Shown here piece by piece: positions 15,898 through 24,701 of a stretch of 64,000 bases of DNA (its first letter is position 1; every line of letters begins with the position of its first letter). The translations under genes and the position numbers were made by a program. A model generated the notes under the pieces. The model did no database searches and was not told the DNA's origin. It was given only the letters and a program-made list of their open reading frames with translations. The stretch is from Arthrobacter sp. AK04 (GTDB lineage: Bacteria > Actinomycetota > Actinomycetes > Actinomycetales > Micrococcaceae): the NCBI RefSeq assembly GCF_021129155.1, contig NZ_JAJOMC010000016.1:1-64000 (forward strand), read 5' to 3'.

Positions 15898-18807
15898 GTG
15901 CGCAATCAACCCGCCACCCTCGCCTCCCCGGCCGCTGACGCCGGGACTGGACAGACTGCAGAACTGGCCCACCAGATCCTCCGCACACTGTCCCTCGAGC
16001 AGAAGGTGGCCATGCTGCACCAGCACGCCCCGGCTGTTCCGGAGCTGGGGCTGGCGCCTTTCCACACGGGCGCGGAAGCAGCGCACGGTGTTGCCTGGCT
16101 GGGACCGGCCACCGTCTTTCCGCAGCCCGTGGGCATGGCCGCCACCTGGGACGCGGACCTGATCGAACGGCTCGGCGAGGCCACGGGCCGTGAGCTCCGC
16201 GCGAAGAAGGCGGAGGATCCGTCCGTCGGGTTGAACGCCTGGGCACCGGTGGTGAACCCGCTCAGGCATCCCTTGTGGGGCCGCAACGAGGAAGGCTTTT
16301 CCGAGGACCCGCACCTCACGGCGGAACTGGCCGGCGCCTACTGCCGCGGCCTCAAGGGAAAGGACCCGCACACGTGGCTGACGGTGCCTACCCTCAAGCA
16401 TTTCCTCGGCTACAACAATGAGCTGGACAGGAACGTCACCTCCAGCAACCTCAGCCCCCGGGTCCTGCACGAATATGAGCTCCCCGCCTACCGCTCCCCC
16501 ATCGAGGAGGGCGTGGCAGGGGCGGTGATGCTCTCCTACAACCTGGTGAACGGCCGGCCCGCGCACGTCTCGGACCTGGTGCAGTCCGAGCTGCGGCAGT
16601 GGCACAACGGGGAGTCGGTCACCATCGTGACGGACGCCGGCGCGCCCGGCTCCCTCTTCCGGGCGGAGAAGTATTTCGACGACGGCGCGGCAGCCTATGC
16701 GGCCGCCCTCCACGCAGGAGTGGACAGCTTCACGGACGACGGCGACAACCCGGCGCCGTCCATCGCCTACCTCAATGAGGCGCTTGAGAAGGGCCTGATC
16801 AGCGAGGCCGACGTTGACCGGGCTGTGCTGCGGCTCCTCACGCTCCGTGCCAGGACCGGCGAGTTCACGCCGGAAAGTGATCCTTATGCCGCGATCGGGA
16901 CGGACGCCATCGGCGCGACCGCCCACGTGCAGCTGGCACGGGAAGCAGCGGCAAAGTCCGTGGTGGTGCTGCGCAACGCTGCCGGGACCGGGGACGCCTC
17001 CGACACCGGCACCGGCCTGCTCCCGCTGGGCAGCGGCCCCGGAACCATCGCCGTCATCGGGACCATGGGGTCACGGGTGCTGAGCGACTGGTACAGCGGA
17101 ACCCTGCAGGACGAGGTCAGCATTGCCGAAGGCCTCGCCCGCCGCTACGGCGGAAGCACGGGAGCCGGCGTCGTTGCCGAGGAGGCTGCCGACATCGTGG
17201 CCCTGCGGAGCGTCCGGACCGGAGGCTACCTGGGCGGGGACGGAACTGCTGTCCTGACCGCAAAGGCCGCTGTTCCTGGTGCGGCGGAGCGGTTTATCGT
17301 CAAGGACTGGGGCCAGGGAGAGCTGACCCTCCAGTCCGAACTGACCGGAAAGTTCGTGACCGGCACCGGGGACGGATACCTGCGCGCCACGGCGGAGCGG
17401 GTGGGCGGCTGGGTTGTGCAGGAGACGTTCCGGCTGGACCGCGGCACGGACGGCACTGCCGCACTGCAGCATGTGGGGACCGGGAAATGGCTGCGGATTG
17501 AAGCCGGCACCGCGAGCGCAGCCCTTGTTCCCGGCGCCGGCACAGCCGACCGCTTTGTGCTCCGTACGCTCAAGTCCGGCCACGAGGCCGCCCGGCAGGC
17601 CGCCTCCGCTGCCCGCACCGCCGTCGTGGTGGTGGGAAACGACCCCCACCTCGGGGGCCGGGAGACGCTGGACCGCACCACGCTGGACCTCCCGCTGGCA
17701 GAGCAGGAGCTGGTCCGCATAGTGCGCGAGGCCAACCCGCGCACGGTGCTGGTGATTGTGTCCTCCTACCCTTATGCACTCGGGGCGCTCGCGGATACGC
17801 CGGCCATCGTCTGGACGTCCCACGGCGGGCAGGAGCTGGGCAACGGCGTGGCGGATGTCCTGAGCGGCGACACCGAGCCGTCCGGGCGGCTGCCGCAGAC
17901 CTGGTTCCGCCGGGACGGGGACCTGGCCGACATCCTGGACTACGACATCATCACCTCGCGCTCCACCTACCTGTACAGCCGCGCGGAACCCTTGTTCCCG
18001 CTGGGGCACGGCCTGACGTACGGCGAGGTGCACTACGAATCTGTGGCCCTGCGCCAACTGCCGGCCGAAGGCCGCCAGGGCGCGGACCAGGCGGAACTGG
18101 CGGTGGAGCTGCGCAACACCGGCACGCGCCCGGCGTCGGAACTGGTGCAGGTGTACGCGTCGGCTCCGGACCACCGCTTCGAGTTCCCCCGCCGCCTGCT
18201 GGTGGGCCACCAGCGCGTGGAGGTTCCGCCGGGAGGCGCGGCCACGGCGAGGATCCGGGTTCCGCTTCACAGGCTGGCAACCTACAGCGTGGTGGAGGAG
18301 CGGATGCTGGTGGAACCCGGCCTGTACCAGCTTCTGGTGGGTGCGTCCGCAGAGGATCTTCCGCTGGCAGTGCCGCTTACCGTCGCTGGAAAGGCCGGTC
18401 CCGGGCGCCGCTCTGGGCGATGGTTCCGGGCGGAGAACTTCGATTCCTGCCACAACCTGGCTCTGGTGCCCGAGACGCCACTGGCCGGCACGGCGGCAGC
18501 TCCGGCGGACACCACCCGGCCCGGCTGGGCGGTCTACCACGGCTGGGATCCGGCCCCTGCCGACGGCAACCAGGTGTTGCTTGATGTAGTTTCCAGCGAA
18601 CCCACAGGCGCTGCCGGCCGGGTGCGCATCCAAGTACCCGGACCAGCGGACACCTGGAACACCGTGGGGAGCGCCAAGGTTGTCCCGGGCTACGGCGGAG
18701 AGCTTGTGGTTCGGCTTCGTTCCGGCACAGCATTCGGCGAGGGCAGCGGCGCCTTCCGGCTGGTGCTGGAAGGCGCCGTTACGGTGGGCCGGGTGCAGCT
18801 GGGGTAG
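15898..18807 (+). CDS. GH3 beta-glycosidase with beta-trefoil insertion
   Basis: From a GTG at 15898 this gives 969 residues. Domain 1 is the GH3 barrel (about 20-330): RNEEGFSEDPHLTAELAGAY, TLKHFLGYNNE, and the nucleophile D246 in TIVTDAGAP. Domain 2 is the alpha/beta sandwich, interrupted at ~432-560 by a trefoil-like block (ALRSVRTGGYLG, FIVKDWGQGELTLQS, ALQHVGTGKWLRIEAG) resembling fascin or ricin repeats, then resumed at HEAARQAASAARTAVVVVGND. A fibronectin-like domain (from ~720) and a further beta domain end the protein. There is no signal peptide, so the substrate is imported. The frame is open upstream to 15715, but that stretch is AT-richer and contains operator palindromes, so I place the start downstream; GGA lies near the GTG. 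Activity is beta-glucosidase or beta-xylosidase. Confidence 0.82.
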   Translation: MRNQPATLASPAADAGTGQTAELAHQILRTLSLEQKVAMLHQHAPAVPELGLAPFHTGAEAAHGVAWLGPATVFPQPVGMAATWDADLIERLGEATGRELRAKKAEDPSVGLNAWAPVVNPLRHPLWGRNEEGFSEDPHLTAELAGAYCRGLKGKDPHTWLTVPTLKHFLGYNNELDRNVTSSNLSPRVLHEYELPAYRSPIEEGVAGAVMLSYNLVNGRPAHVSDLVQSELRQWHNGESVTIVTDAGAPGSLFRAEKYFDDGAAAYAAALHAGVDSFTDDGDNPAPSIAYLNEALEKGLISEADVDRAVLRLLTLRARTGEFTPESDPYAAIGTDAIGATAHVQLAREAAAKSVVVLRNAAGTGDASDTGTGLLPLGSGPGTIAVIGTMGSRVLSDWYSGTLQDEVSIAEGLARRYGGSTGAGVVAEEAADIVALRSVRTGGYLGGDGTAVLTAKAAVPGAAERFIVKDWGQGELTLQSELTGKFVTGTGDGYLRATAERVGGWVVQETFRLDRGTDGTAALQHVGTGKWLRIEAGTASAALVPGAGTADRFVLRTLKSGHEAARQAASAARTAVVVVGNDPHLGGRETLDRTTLDLPLAEQELVRIVREANPRTVLVIVSSYPYALGALADTPAIVWTSHGGQELGNGVADVLSGDTEPSGRLPQTWFRRDGDLADILDYDIITSRSTYLYSRAEPLFPLGHGLTYGEVHYESVALRQLPAEGRQGADQAELAVELRNTGTRPASELVQVYASAPDHRFEFPRRLLVGHQRVEVPPGGAATARIRVPLHRLATYSVVEERMLVEPGLYQLLVGASAEDLPLAVPLTVAGKAGPGRRSGRWFRAENFDSCHNLALVPETPLAGTAAAPADTTRPGWAVYHGWDPAPADGNQVLLDVVSSEPTGAAGRVRIQVPGPADTWNTVGSAKVVPGYGGELVVRLRSGTAFGEGSGAFRLVLEGAVTVGRVQLG

Positions 18808-18827
18808 GCCTGGCCGGGACGGCCGTC

Positions 18828-19682
18828 CTAGGCCTCGGCCATCTCAGCGCCTGCTTCCTCGAACTCCACGGCCGCCACGATTTCCTGTGTTTCGGGGTTG
18901 ATCATGAAGGCTTCGTCCTCCTCTTCGACCATCAGGAACCCGCCGTGGTCGGTTGAGAAGTGCCAGGCCAGGGCACGTTCGCCGTTGTGGACGTAGTTGG
19001 GATCGCCCATGGTGATCTTCAGGAGTTCATACCCGGCAATGCTGCACAGCTCGCGGATGATGATTTCGAAGTCGGGCGCATCCTCCAGGGCCTCGGCGTC
19101 CGCCTCCGCCTGGCGCTCCGGCAGATCGGGAATCATTGACGCAAGCCGCTCGATGTAGGCGCCGACCTCTTCGTCGTCCAGCACCAGCAGCTCCGCCTGG
19201 CCGCGGAGCCAGGCGGCGTTGAGTGCCGTGATGTTTTCCCGTTCCAGCAGCTCCTCGAACTCGCCGTCGAGCTCCTCCATCCGGAGGACGCCGTCGGGAA
19301 CTTCCTCGGAGTCCTCATCCAGGCCGCCGTCCAGGTAGCGCTCCTCGTCTTCCTCGGACAAATCATCAAATGCCTCCACTGCCCGGTTGAAGAGGTCAAG
19401 ATGGGCAGGGGCGCCCATGCCAGCCATGCCTTCGCGGACCAGGGTGTCCGTTTCGGAGCGGTCGACGGCGGTGAAGACGTACTGCGAGAAGCCTCCCTCC
19501 AGTGCCTGGGCCAGGTAGAAATCCACATAGTAGCTGCGGACGGCGACAGGCGACATCTCCTCGGTCCGCAGCAGGGCGGCGTGCATGGCATCCACGATGC
19601 CGACGTTGGCCTCCACCACGTCCTCGTCACTCGAGTCGATACTGCTGCTGGTCAGGACGACGGGCTGCTGGCTGGTGATCAT
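18828..19682 (-). CDS. DMP19/DUF4375-like acidic cytoplasmic protein
   Basis: A 284-residue highly acidic protein. The stretch MSPVAVRSYYVDFYLAQALEGGFSQYVFTA resembles the conserved core of the DMP19/DUF4375 family (SYYVDxYLAQxxNGGFSQ). DMP19 of Neisseria is reported as a DNA mimic. Acidic runs such as LSEEDEERYLDGGLDEDSEE would suit that, but the charge may simply reflect this branch. The C-terminal part (FSTDHGGFLMVEEEDEAFMI) looks like a small beta sheet. The ATG at 19682 is preceded by GAGG at a proper distance; a GTG four codons upstream is less likely. It is a stand-alone gene between two regulated loci. Confidence 0.6.
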   Translation of the reverse strand: MITSQQPVVLTSSSIDSSDEDVVEANVGIVDAMHAALLRTEEMSPVAVRSYYVDFYLAQALEGGFSQYVFTAVDRSETDTLVREGMAGMGAPAHLDLFNRAVEAFDDLSEEDEERYLDGGLDEDSEEVPDGVLRMEELDGEFEELLERENITALNAAWLRGQAELLVLDDEEVGAYIERLASMIPDLPERQAEADAEALEDAPDFEIIIRELCSIAGYELLKITMGDPNYVHNGERALAWHFSTDHGGFLMVEEEDEAFMINPETQEIVAAVEFEEAGAEMAEA

Positions 19683-19784
19683 GGCAATCCTCACGGCTGT
19701 TGACGGGTGGTTCTCGGAACGTTTTTCACGCTACGCGGACCGGGCAGGCCCACCGTTGAGGGGGAAATGAACGTCCGGCGAAGT

Positions 19785-20900
19785 TTACGTCGCTGGCAGG
19801 TTTTCCTTCCGCCGGCCGTGGTGGCTGCCCTTGCCGCCGGACGGCCCGCCCACCGAGCCGCGCTTGACGAGGGTCGCGGCAAATTCGGGTTTGGCCGCCG
19901 GCGCCTTCCTGCCCTGGATCTGCCGGATGAGGGCCTCGGCGGCTGCGACGCCCATCTCGTACACAGGCTGCGCGATCACGGTCAATGGGGGCCTGGTGAG
20001 GCGGGTCCAGGCGAAATCGTCGTACATGAGGAAAGAGACGTCATCCGGGATAGCGAGGCCGAGGTCCTGGATGGCCTCCACAACACTGAGTCCGATCAGG
20101 CCGTCCGAGGCGATGATGGCCGTCGCAGGGTCCGGCTGCTGCAGCAGTTCACGCGTGATCTTCTTGATGGTTTCCGGCCCGTCGGCATTGAAGCGCACCA
20201 GATCCTCGGGTTCCTTGAGGCCCGCTTCCCGGAACGCCCGCATGATTCCGTCCCGCCGGTCCGAGATCTGGGAAGAGCCCAGGGACAGGCCCGTGGCGTA
20301 GGAGTCATCCGTCCGGAGCGTGGAAATGAAGGCGATCCGGCTGTGTCCGGCCGCAATCAAATAGCGGGTTGATTCATGGGAGATGCTTTCCATGTCCACG
20401 GCCACCGTGTCCACGTCCAGGCCCTTGGCCGTGCGGTCCAGCAGGACCAGCGGCCTTCCCGAATGGTGGACGTCCTGGAGGTGCCGGGTCTCAACGGAGG
20501 ACGCGGGGGCGACGATCAGGCCATCAACCCGCTTGTCCAGCAGCACCCTGACGGCGTCCACTTCCGCCGCCCAGTCTTCGTCCGTATTGACCAGGATGAC
20601 GTTGAAGCCGCTCTTCTTGGCGGTGTCCGTGATTCCCCGGGTGGCCAGGCCGAAATGGGGGTTTTCGATGTCGCCCACCACCACGCCGATGGTGTTGGAC
20701 TTTCCCGTGTTCATGCTGCGGGCAAGCTCGTTGGGCCGGTAGTTCAACTCCTCCGCTGCAGCCAGCACCCGCTCGCGCACGTCCTCGCTCACCGCCCCGT
20801 AGTTGCCCAGGGCGCGGGCGGCCTGAGCTTTGGACACCTGCGCGGCTTTGGCGACGTCGGCAACAGTGACGTCGCGTCGACGTGAAGCATCAGTACTCAT
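19785..20900 (-). CDS. LacI-family repressor of the amino-acid-type ABC locus
   Basis: A 371-residue LacI/GalR repressor. The HTH is [22 protein letters not shown] with hinge [21 protein letters not shown], then a two-lobed effector domain ([47 protein letters not shown]). The C-terminal ~35 residues are Gly/Lys/Arg-rich and unusual for the family. The ATG at 20900 is preceded by GAAAGG at about 8 nt. The frame remains open to 21119, but that would run through the operator region. It diverges from the binding-protein gene across two TGAGnCCGGnCTCA sites, its likely targets. A LacI protein controlling an amino-acid-type importer is uncommon and suggests a sugar-derived or sugar-amine ligand. 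Confidence 0.85.
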   Translation of the reverse strand: MSTDASRRRDVTVADVAKAAQVSKAQAARALGNYGAVSEDVRERVLAAAEELNYRPNELARSMNTGKSNTIGVVVGDIENPHFGLATRGITDTAKKSGFNVILVNTDEDWAAEVDAVRVLLDKRVDGLIVAPASSVETRHLQDVHHSGRPLVLLDRTAKGLDVDTVAVDMESISHESTRYLIAAGHSRIAFISTLRTDDSYATGLSLGSSQISDRRDGIMRAFREAGLKEPEDLVRFNADGPETIKKITRELLQQPDPATAIIASDGLIGLSVVEAIQDLGLAIPDDVSFLMYDDFAWTRLTRPPLTVIAQPVYEMGVAAAEALIRQIQGRKAPAAKPEFAATLVKRGSVGGPSGGKGSHHGRRKENLPAT

Positions 20901-20965
20901 GTCGGCCTTTCGTAATGGACCCTTGACGCCCTTAGTGGCGTCGATTACATTTCTATCCATCGATG

Positions 20966-21004
20966 TGAGTCCGGTCTCAATCGTAGGCATTGAGACCGGA
21001 CTCA
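20966..21004. promoter_or_regulatory. Pair of 14-bp operators forming a 16-bp perfect inverted repeat
   Basis: The left arm TGAGTCCGGTCTCAAT (20966-20981) and right arm ATTGAGACCGGACTCA (20989-21004) are exact reverse complements separated by 7 nt. Each arm holds a quasi-palindrome TGAGnCCGGnCTCA with central CG, a LacI-type operator, so there are two sites 25 bp apart centre to centre. The location between the divergent LacI and binding-protein genes supports an operator rather than a terminator. Confidence 0.7.
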
Positions 21005-21081
21005 GCAAGGGTTTCCGGCAAACCCGCACGGCGGATCTCGATCCTCCATCTCCCCGCTTCCTCACGATTGGAAAACTCGCT

Positions 21082-21951
21082 GTGATTACTCGAACCACTG
21101 TGCGCCCCGCGGCGCTCATTGCCGCGGCTGTTGCCGCCGTCCTGGCCCTCTCCGGCTGCGGCGGCTCCTCTTCAGCCTCATCCTCGCCGGCCGAAAACCC
21201 CTACGGCCTGATCGAGCCCGGATCCATCCGCGTAGCGAGCCTGGGCGATTCGAAGCCCTACACCTTCACGGACGCCCAGGGTAAGTTCACCGGCTTCGAC
21301 GTGGAGCTCTTCACGGACGTTGCCGCCCGCGCCGGTGTGGACAACGTGGTCTTCACCGGGCAGGACTTCTCAGGCCTGCTGGCCGCCGTCGCAAACGGGC
21401 AGTTCGACGCCGGCGTGGCCGCCATCGGCATCACGGACAAGCGCAAGGAAACGGTGGATTTCTCTGACGGCTACCTGGCCGGATACCTGACGGTCATCAC
21501 CACCAAGTCCTCCGGCATCAACAACGCCGACGGACTGTCCGGAAAGCGCCTTGGCGTGGTGCAGGGCACGCTGCAGGAAGCCTACGCGGTGAAGAATTTC
21601 ACCTCGGCAAGCCTGGTGCGGTTCCCGGACAACAACACGGCAGTCTCCGCCGTCAACAGCGGTTCCGTGGATGCGCACTTCCTGGACTACGAGGCCGCAA
21701 AGTCCTACCAGGAACAGTTCGGCCTGGTCAGCGCCGCGGACATCCCGTCCTTCGACGCGCCGGCCGGGTTCGCCGTCGCCAAGGGCAAGACTGCCCTCAA
21801 GGAAGCCCTGAACAAGGGGCTGGCCGAGGCCATGGAGGACGGCACCTGGAAGAAGCTCTACGAGAAGTGGTTCCCGGGTTCCCCAATGCCCGAGCAGTAC
21901 CTCCCGAAGGCAGAACAGACCGCAACCCCGGCCCCGACAGCAAGCAAGTAG
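21082..21951 (+). CDS. Family-3 (polar amino acid type) binding lipoprotein
   Basis: With the GTG at 21082 this is a 289-residue lipoprotein. Signal: [20 protein letters not shown], lipobox LSGC. The mature domain is SBP family 3: [35 protein letters not shown], then [21 protein letters not shown] and [11 protein letters not shown]. These are the glutamine/arginine/opine-binding motifs. It captures a small polar solute outside the membrane for the permease and ATPase that follow. Upstream in-frame codons run back across the operators and into the LacI gene and are not translated in my view. A weak GGA-containing site precedes the GTG. The lipobox placement is the main evidence for the start. 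Confidence 0.85.
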   Translation: MITRTTVRPAALIAAAVAAVLALSGCGGSSSASSSPAENPYGLIEPGSIRVASLGDSKPYTFTDAQGKFTGFDVELFTDVAARAGVDNVVFTGQDFSGLLAAVANGQFDAGVAAIGITDKRKETVDFSDGYLAGYLTVITTKSSGINNADGLSGKRLGVVQGTLQEAYAVKNFTSASLVRFPDNNTAVSAVNSGSVDAHFLDYEAAKSYQEQFGLVSAADIPSFDAPAGFAVAKGKTALKEALNKGLAEAMEDGTWKKLYEKWFPGSPMPEQYLPKAEQTATPAPTASK

Positions 21952-22038
21952 ACCATGGGTATGCCCGGGCGGGCCGAACGTTTCCACACCAAGGCCCGCC
22001 CGGCTGCCACCGGCACAACTAACACCTGAGAGCATTCA

Positions 22039-22827
22039 ATGGACTGGCTCAACACCATCATCCGCACCTTCTTCGACTTCGGCGCCATGGCTGAAGTCCT
22101 GCCCCAGCTTCTGGCGGTAGGCCTCCTCAACACCCTCATCATCTCCGTCGCCGCCACCGTCATTGGCGTGGTCCTGGGCATGGTGGTGGCCGTCATGGGC
22201 ATCTCACCGTCCAGGTGGCTGCGCATCCCGGCCCGCATCTACACCGACCTCTTCCGCGGCCTGCCGGCCATCCTGACCATCCTCCTGATCGGCCAGGGCT
22301 TTGCCCGCCTCAGCCAGTCGATCTTTGGCCCCTCTCCCTACCCCCTGGGCATCATCGCCCTCAGCCTGATTGCCAGCGCCTACATCGGCGAAATTTTCCG
22401 CGCCGGCATCCAGAGCGTGGACAAGGGCCAGGGCGAGGCATGCCGCGCCCTGGGGATGAGCTACGGCAAATCCATGGCACTGGTGGTCATCCCCCAGGGC
22501 ATCCGCCGCGTACTGCCGGCCCTGGTGAACCAGTTCATCGCCATCGTCAAGGACTCCTCGCTGGTCTACTTCCTGGGGCTGCTGGTCAGCGAACGCGAAC
22601 TCTTCCGTGTTGGCCAGGATGCCGCGGTACTCTCCGGCAACCTCTCTCCCCTGGTGATGGCGGGCGTCTTCTACCTCATCATCACCGTGCCGCTCACCCA
22701 CTTGGTGAACTACTTCGACAGCCGCTTCCGGGCAGGAAAGCGCCGCCCCTCGGCCCCCACCAGCGGCCTCAACGAAGTCAAGGAACTGGACGCGGCCTCG
22801 CCGCTCACTACCGGGAGCAACACATGA
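22039..22827 (+). CDS. Amino-acid-type ABC permease (HisM/GlnP family)
   Basis: A 262-residue permease of the His/Glu/Gln/Arg/opine family. Membrane segments include [26 protein letters not shown] and [21 protein letters not shown]. The EAA loop is [37 protein letters not shown], characteristic of this family. A single permease gene implies a homodimer. Its stop overlaps the ATPase start as ATGA. It follows the binding protein by 87 nt; the spacer has no obvious promoter. Confidence 0.9.
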   Translation: MDWLNTIIRTFFDFGAMAEVLPQLLAVGLLNTLIISVAATVIGVVLGMVVAVMGISPSRWLRIPARIYTDLFRGLPAILTILLIGQGFARLSQSIFGPSPYPLGIIALSLIASAYIGEIFRAGIQSVDKGQGEACRALGMSYGKSMALVVIPQGIRRVLPALVNQFIAIVKDSSLVYFLGLLVSERELFRVGQDAAVLSGNLSPLVMAGVFYLIITVPLTHLVNYFDSRFRAGKRRPSAPTSGLNEVKELDAASPLTTGSNT

Positions 22828-23597
22828 TCACCACCACCAGCGCCAACCCCACCGCTGACATCGAAACCTTCCACGGCTCCAGCCTGGAGCTGAAGAACCT
22901 GACCATGGCCTACGGGGACATCGAGGTCCTCCGCAACGTCAGCCTTACCGTGGCACCCGGCACCACCACCTGCATCATCGGGCCGTCCGGTTCCGGCAAG
23001 TCCACCCTCCTCCGTGGCGTCAACAGGCTGCATGAACCCAAAAGCGGGGATGTTGTCCTGGCCGGGGACAGCGCACTGAAGGTCAACCCGGACATCCTGC
23101 GCAGCCGGATCGGGATGGTGTTCCAGCACTTCAACCTCTTCCCGGACCACACCGCCCTGGAAAACGTGGCCCTCGCACTCTGGAGCGTCAAGAAGATGTC
23201 CAAGGCGGAGGCAAGGGAACGCGCACGCCGCCGCCTGGCCGAAGTGGGACTCGCCGAACGCGCCGACCACCGCCCCCGGGACCTTTCTGGCGGCCAGCAG
23301 CAGCGTGTGGCCATTGCCCGCGCCCTCGCCATGGAGCCGGAAGTGATGCTCTTCGACGAAGCCACCAGCGCCCTGGACCCCGAGCTCGTCAAAGGAGTCC
23401 TGACCCTCATGGCTTCGCTCGCCAAACGGGGAATGACTATGGTGGTGGTGACGCATGAGATGGGCTTCGCCCGGAAGGTTGCCGACCAGGTGGTCTTCAT
23501 GGACGAAGGCGAAGTGGTGGAAGCGGGCACGCCCGCGGAGATCTTCGACAACCCGCGCAGCGAACGCCTGCAGCGCTTCCTCTCCGAGGTCCTCTGA
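22824..23597 (+). CDS. Amino-acid-type ABC ATPase (GlnQ/HisP family)
   Basis: A 257-residue nucleotide-binding subunit. It has Walker [19 protein letters not shown]-loop [16 protein letters not shown], signature [16 protein letters not shown], Walker [17 protein letters not shown] and switch histidine [15 protein letters not shown]. The [15 protein letters not shown] block is typical of polar amino-acid importers. It starts in a 4-nt overlap with the permease, and its stop overlaps the next gene (TGATG), so all are co-translated. Unlike the sugar loci in this window, this importer brings its own ATPase. Confidence 0.93.
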   Translation: MITTTSANPTADIETFHGSSLELKNLTMAYGDIEVLRNVSLTVAPGTTTCIIGPSGSGKSTLLRGVNRLHEPKSGDVVLAGDSALKVNPDILRSRIGMVFQHFNLFPDHTALENVALALWSVKKMSKAEARERARRRLAEVGLAERADHRPRDLSGGQQQRVAIARALAMEPEVMLFDEATSALDPELVKGVLTLMASLAKRGMTMVVVTHEMGFARKVADQVVFMDEGEVVEAGTPAEIFDNPRSERLQRFLSEVL

Positions 23598-24640
23598 TGG
23601 GCACCGCAGGACAGGGACCTATCCGCACCGCCGTCGTCGGCTTCGGCATCTCGGGACGGGTCTTCCATGCACCCCTCATTGAGGCAGACCCGTCCTTTTC
23701 ACTCGATGTCATTGTCACCGCAGACCCGGACCGCGCCGCCGCGGCGGCAGCCCGCTACCCGAACGCGCGCATCGTCCCCACGGCGGAGGCCATGTTCGCG
23801 CTGGCGGCAGACCTGGACCTGGTGGTCCTTGGTACCCCTCCGGCCACCCATTTTGGGATGGCTTCGACGGCGATCGCCCACAAGCTGAATGTGGTGGTGG
23901 ACAAGCCGTTCGTCACCACCTCGGCCCATGGGGAGGAACTCATGGCCCGGGCGGCCGACGCCGGCGTGCAGCTGACGGTCTTCCAGAACCGCCGCTGGGA
24001 CGCTGATTTCCTCACCCTCAGGAAGCTCCTGGATGCAGGCGCACTCGGCGAGGTCCGGACCTTCGAATCCCGCTTCGAGTGGTGGCGCCCCGAAGGCTTC
24101 GGGAACTGGCGCGACTCCGCCACCACAGCCGAAGGCGGAGGGATCCTCCACGACCTTGGCGCCCACCTCATTGACCAGGCGGTCCAGCTGTTCGGACCCG
24201 TGGCGCACAGCTACGGCGAAACAGCACACCGGGGGCTGGCCCCGGACGCGGCGGACACGGAAGCCTTCGTGTCCCTGCTGCACGATTCGGGGGTGCGCTC
24301 CCGGCTGTGGATGAACGGCATGGCTGCCCAGGCGGGGCCGCGCTTCCACGTCCTGGGCTCAGACGCCGGCTACGCAAAGTGGGGACTGGACAGCCAGGAA
24401 CCCGCGCTCGACGCCGGACTGCCGCCGTCGGACCCGGCATACGGCGTCGAGTCCCAGGAGTCTTGGGGGCTCCTGGGAGTCGACGGCGCAACGCGCGCAG
24501 TCCCCGCTGAACGGGGCGCGTATCCCCAGTTCTACCGGCTCCTCGCCGGAGCCCTCCTGCACGGCGGGCCGGTCCCTGTTGACCCGGCGGACGCCGTCGC
24601 GGCCCTCAAAGTCATCGAAGAAATCCATGCCCTCACCTGA
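23597..24640 (+). CDS. Gfo/Idh/MocA-family NAD(P)-dependent oxidoreductase
   Basis: A 347-residue dehydrogenase. The N-terminal Rossmann fold starts TAVVGFGISGRVFHAPLIEA; the catalytic-lysine motif is VVDKPFV (usually EKP, here DKP). The C-terminal alpha/beta domain contains FESRFEWWRPEGFGNWRD and GGGILHDLGAHLIDQAVQLFG, where the H of HDLGAHLID is normally catalytic. Members act on sugars, inositols and sugar amines. Overlap with the ATPase stop (TGATG) ties it to uptake. It probably oxidises the imported compound or a product of the FAD enzyme encoded next. Substrate unknown. Confidence 0.85.
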   Translation: MGTAGQGPIRTAVVGFGISGRVFHAPLIEADPSFSLDVIVTADPDRAAAAAARYPNARIVPTAEAMFALAADLDLVVLGTPPATHFGMASTAIAHKLNVVVDKPFVTTSAHGEELMARAADAGVQLTVFQNRRWDADFLTLRKLLDAGALGEVRTFESRFEWWRPEGFGNWRDSATTAEGGGILHDLGAHLIDQAVQLFGPVAHSYGETAHRGLAPDAADTEAFVSLLHDSGVRSRLWMNGMAAQAGPRFHVLGSDAGYAKWGLDSQEPALDAGLPPSDPAYGVESQESWGLLGVDGATRAVPAERGAYPQFYRLLAGALLHGGPVPVDPADAVAALKVIEEIHALT

Positions 24641-24701
24641 CGTACGTTGCCACGGCACATCTTCACACCACCAATCATTTACACCAGGAAAGCGAGCCAC
24701 C

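Noticed and set aside
20966-21004. Reading the inverted repeat as an intrinsic terminator
   Set aside because: It lies upstream of both divergent genes, has no T-tract, and each arm is itself an operator-like palindrome.
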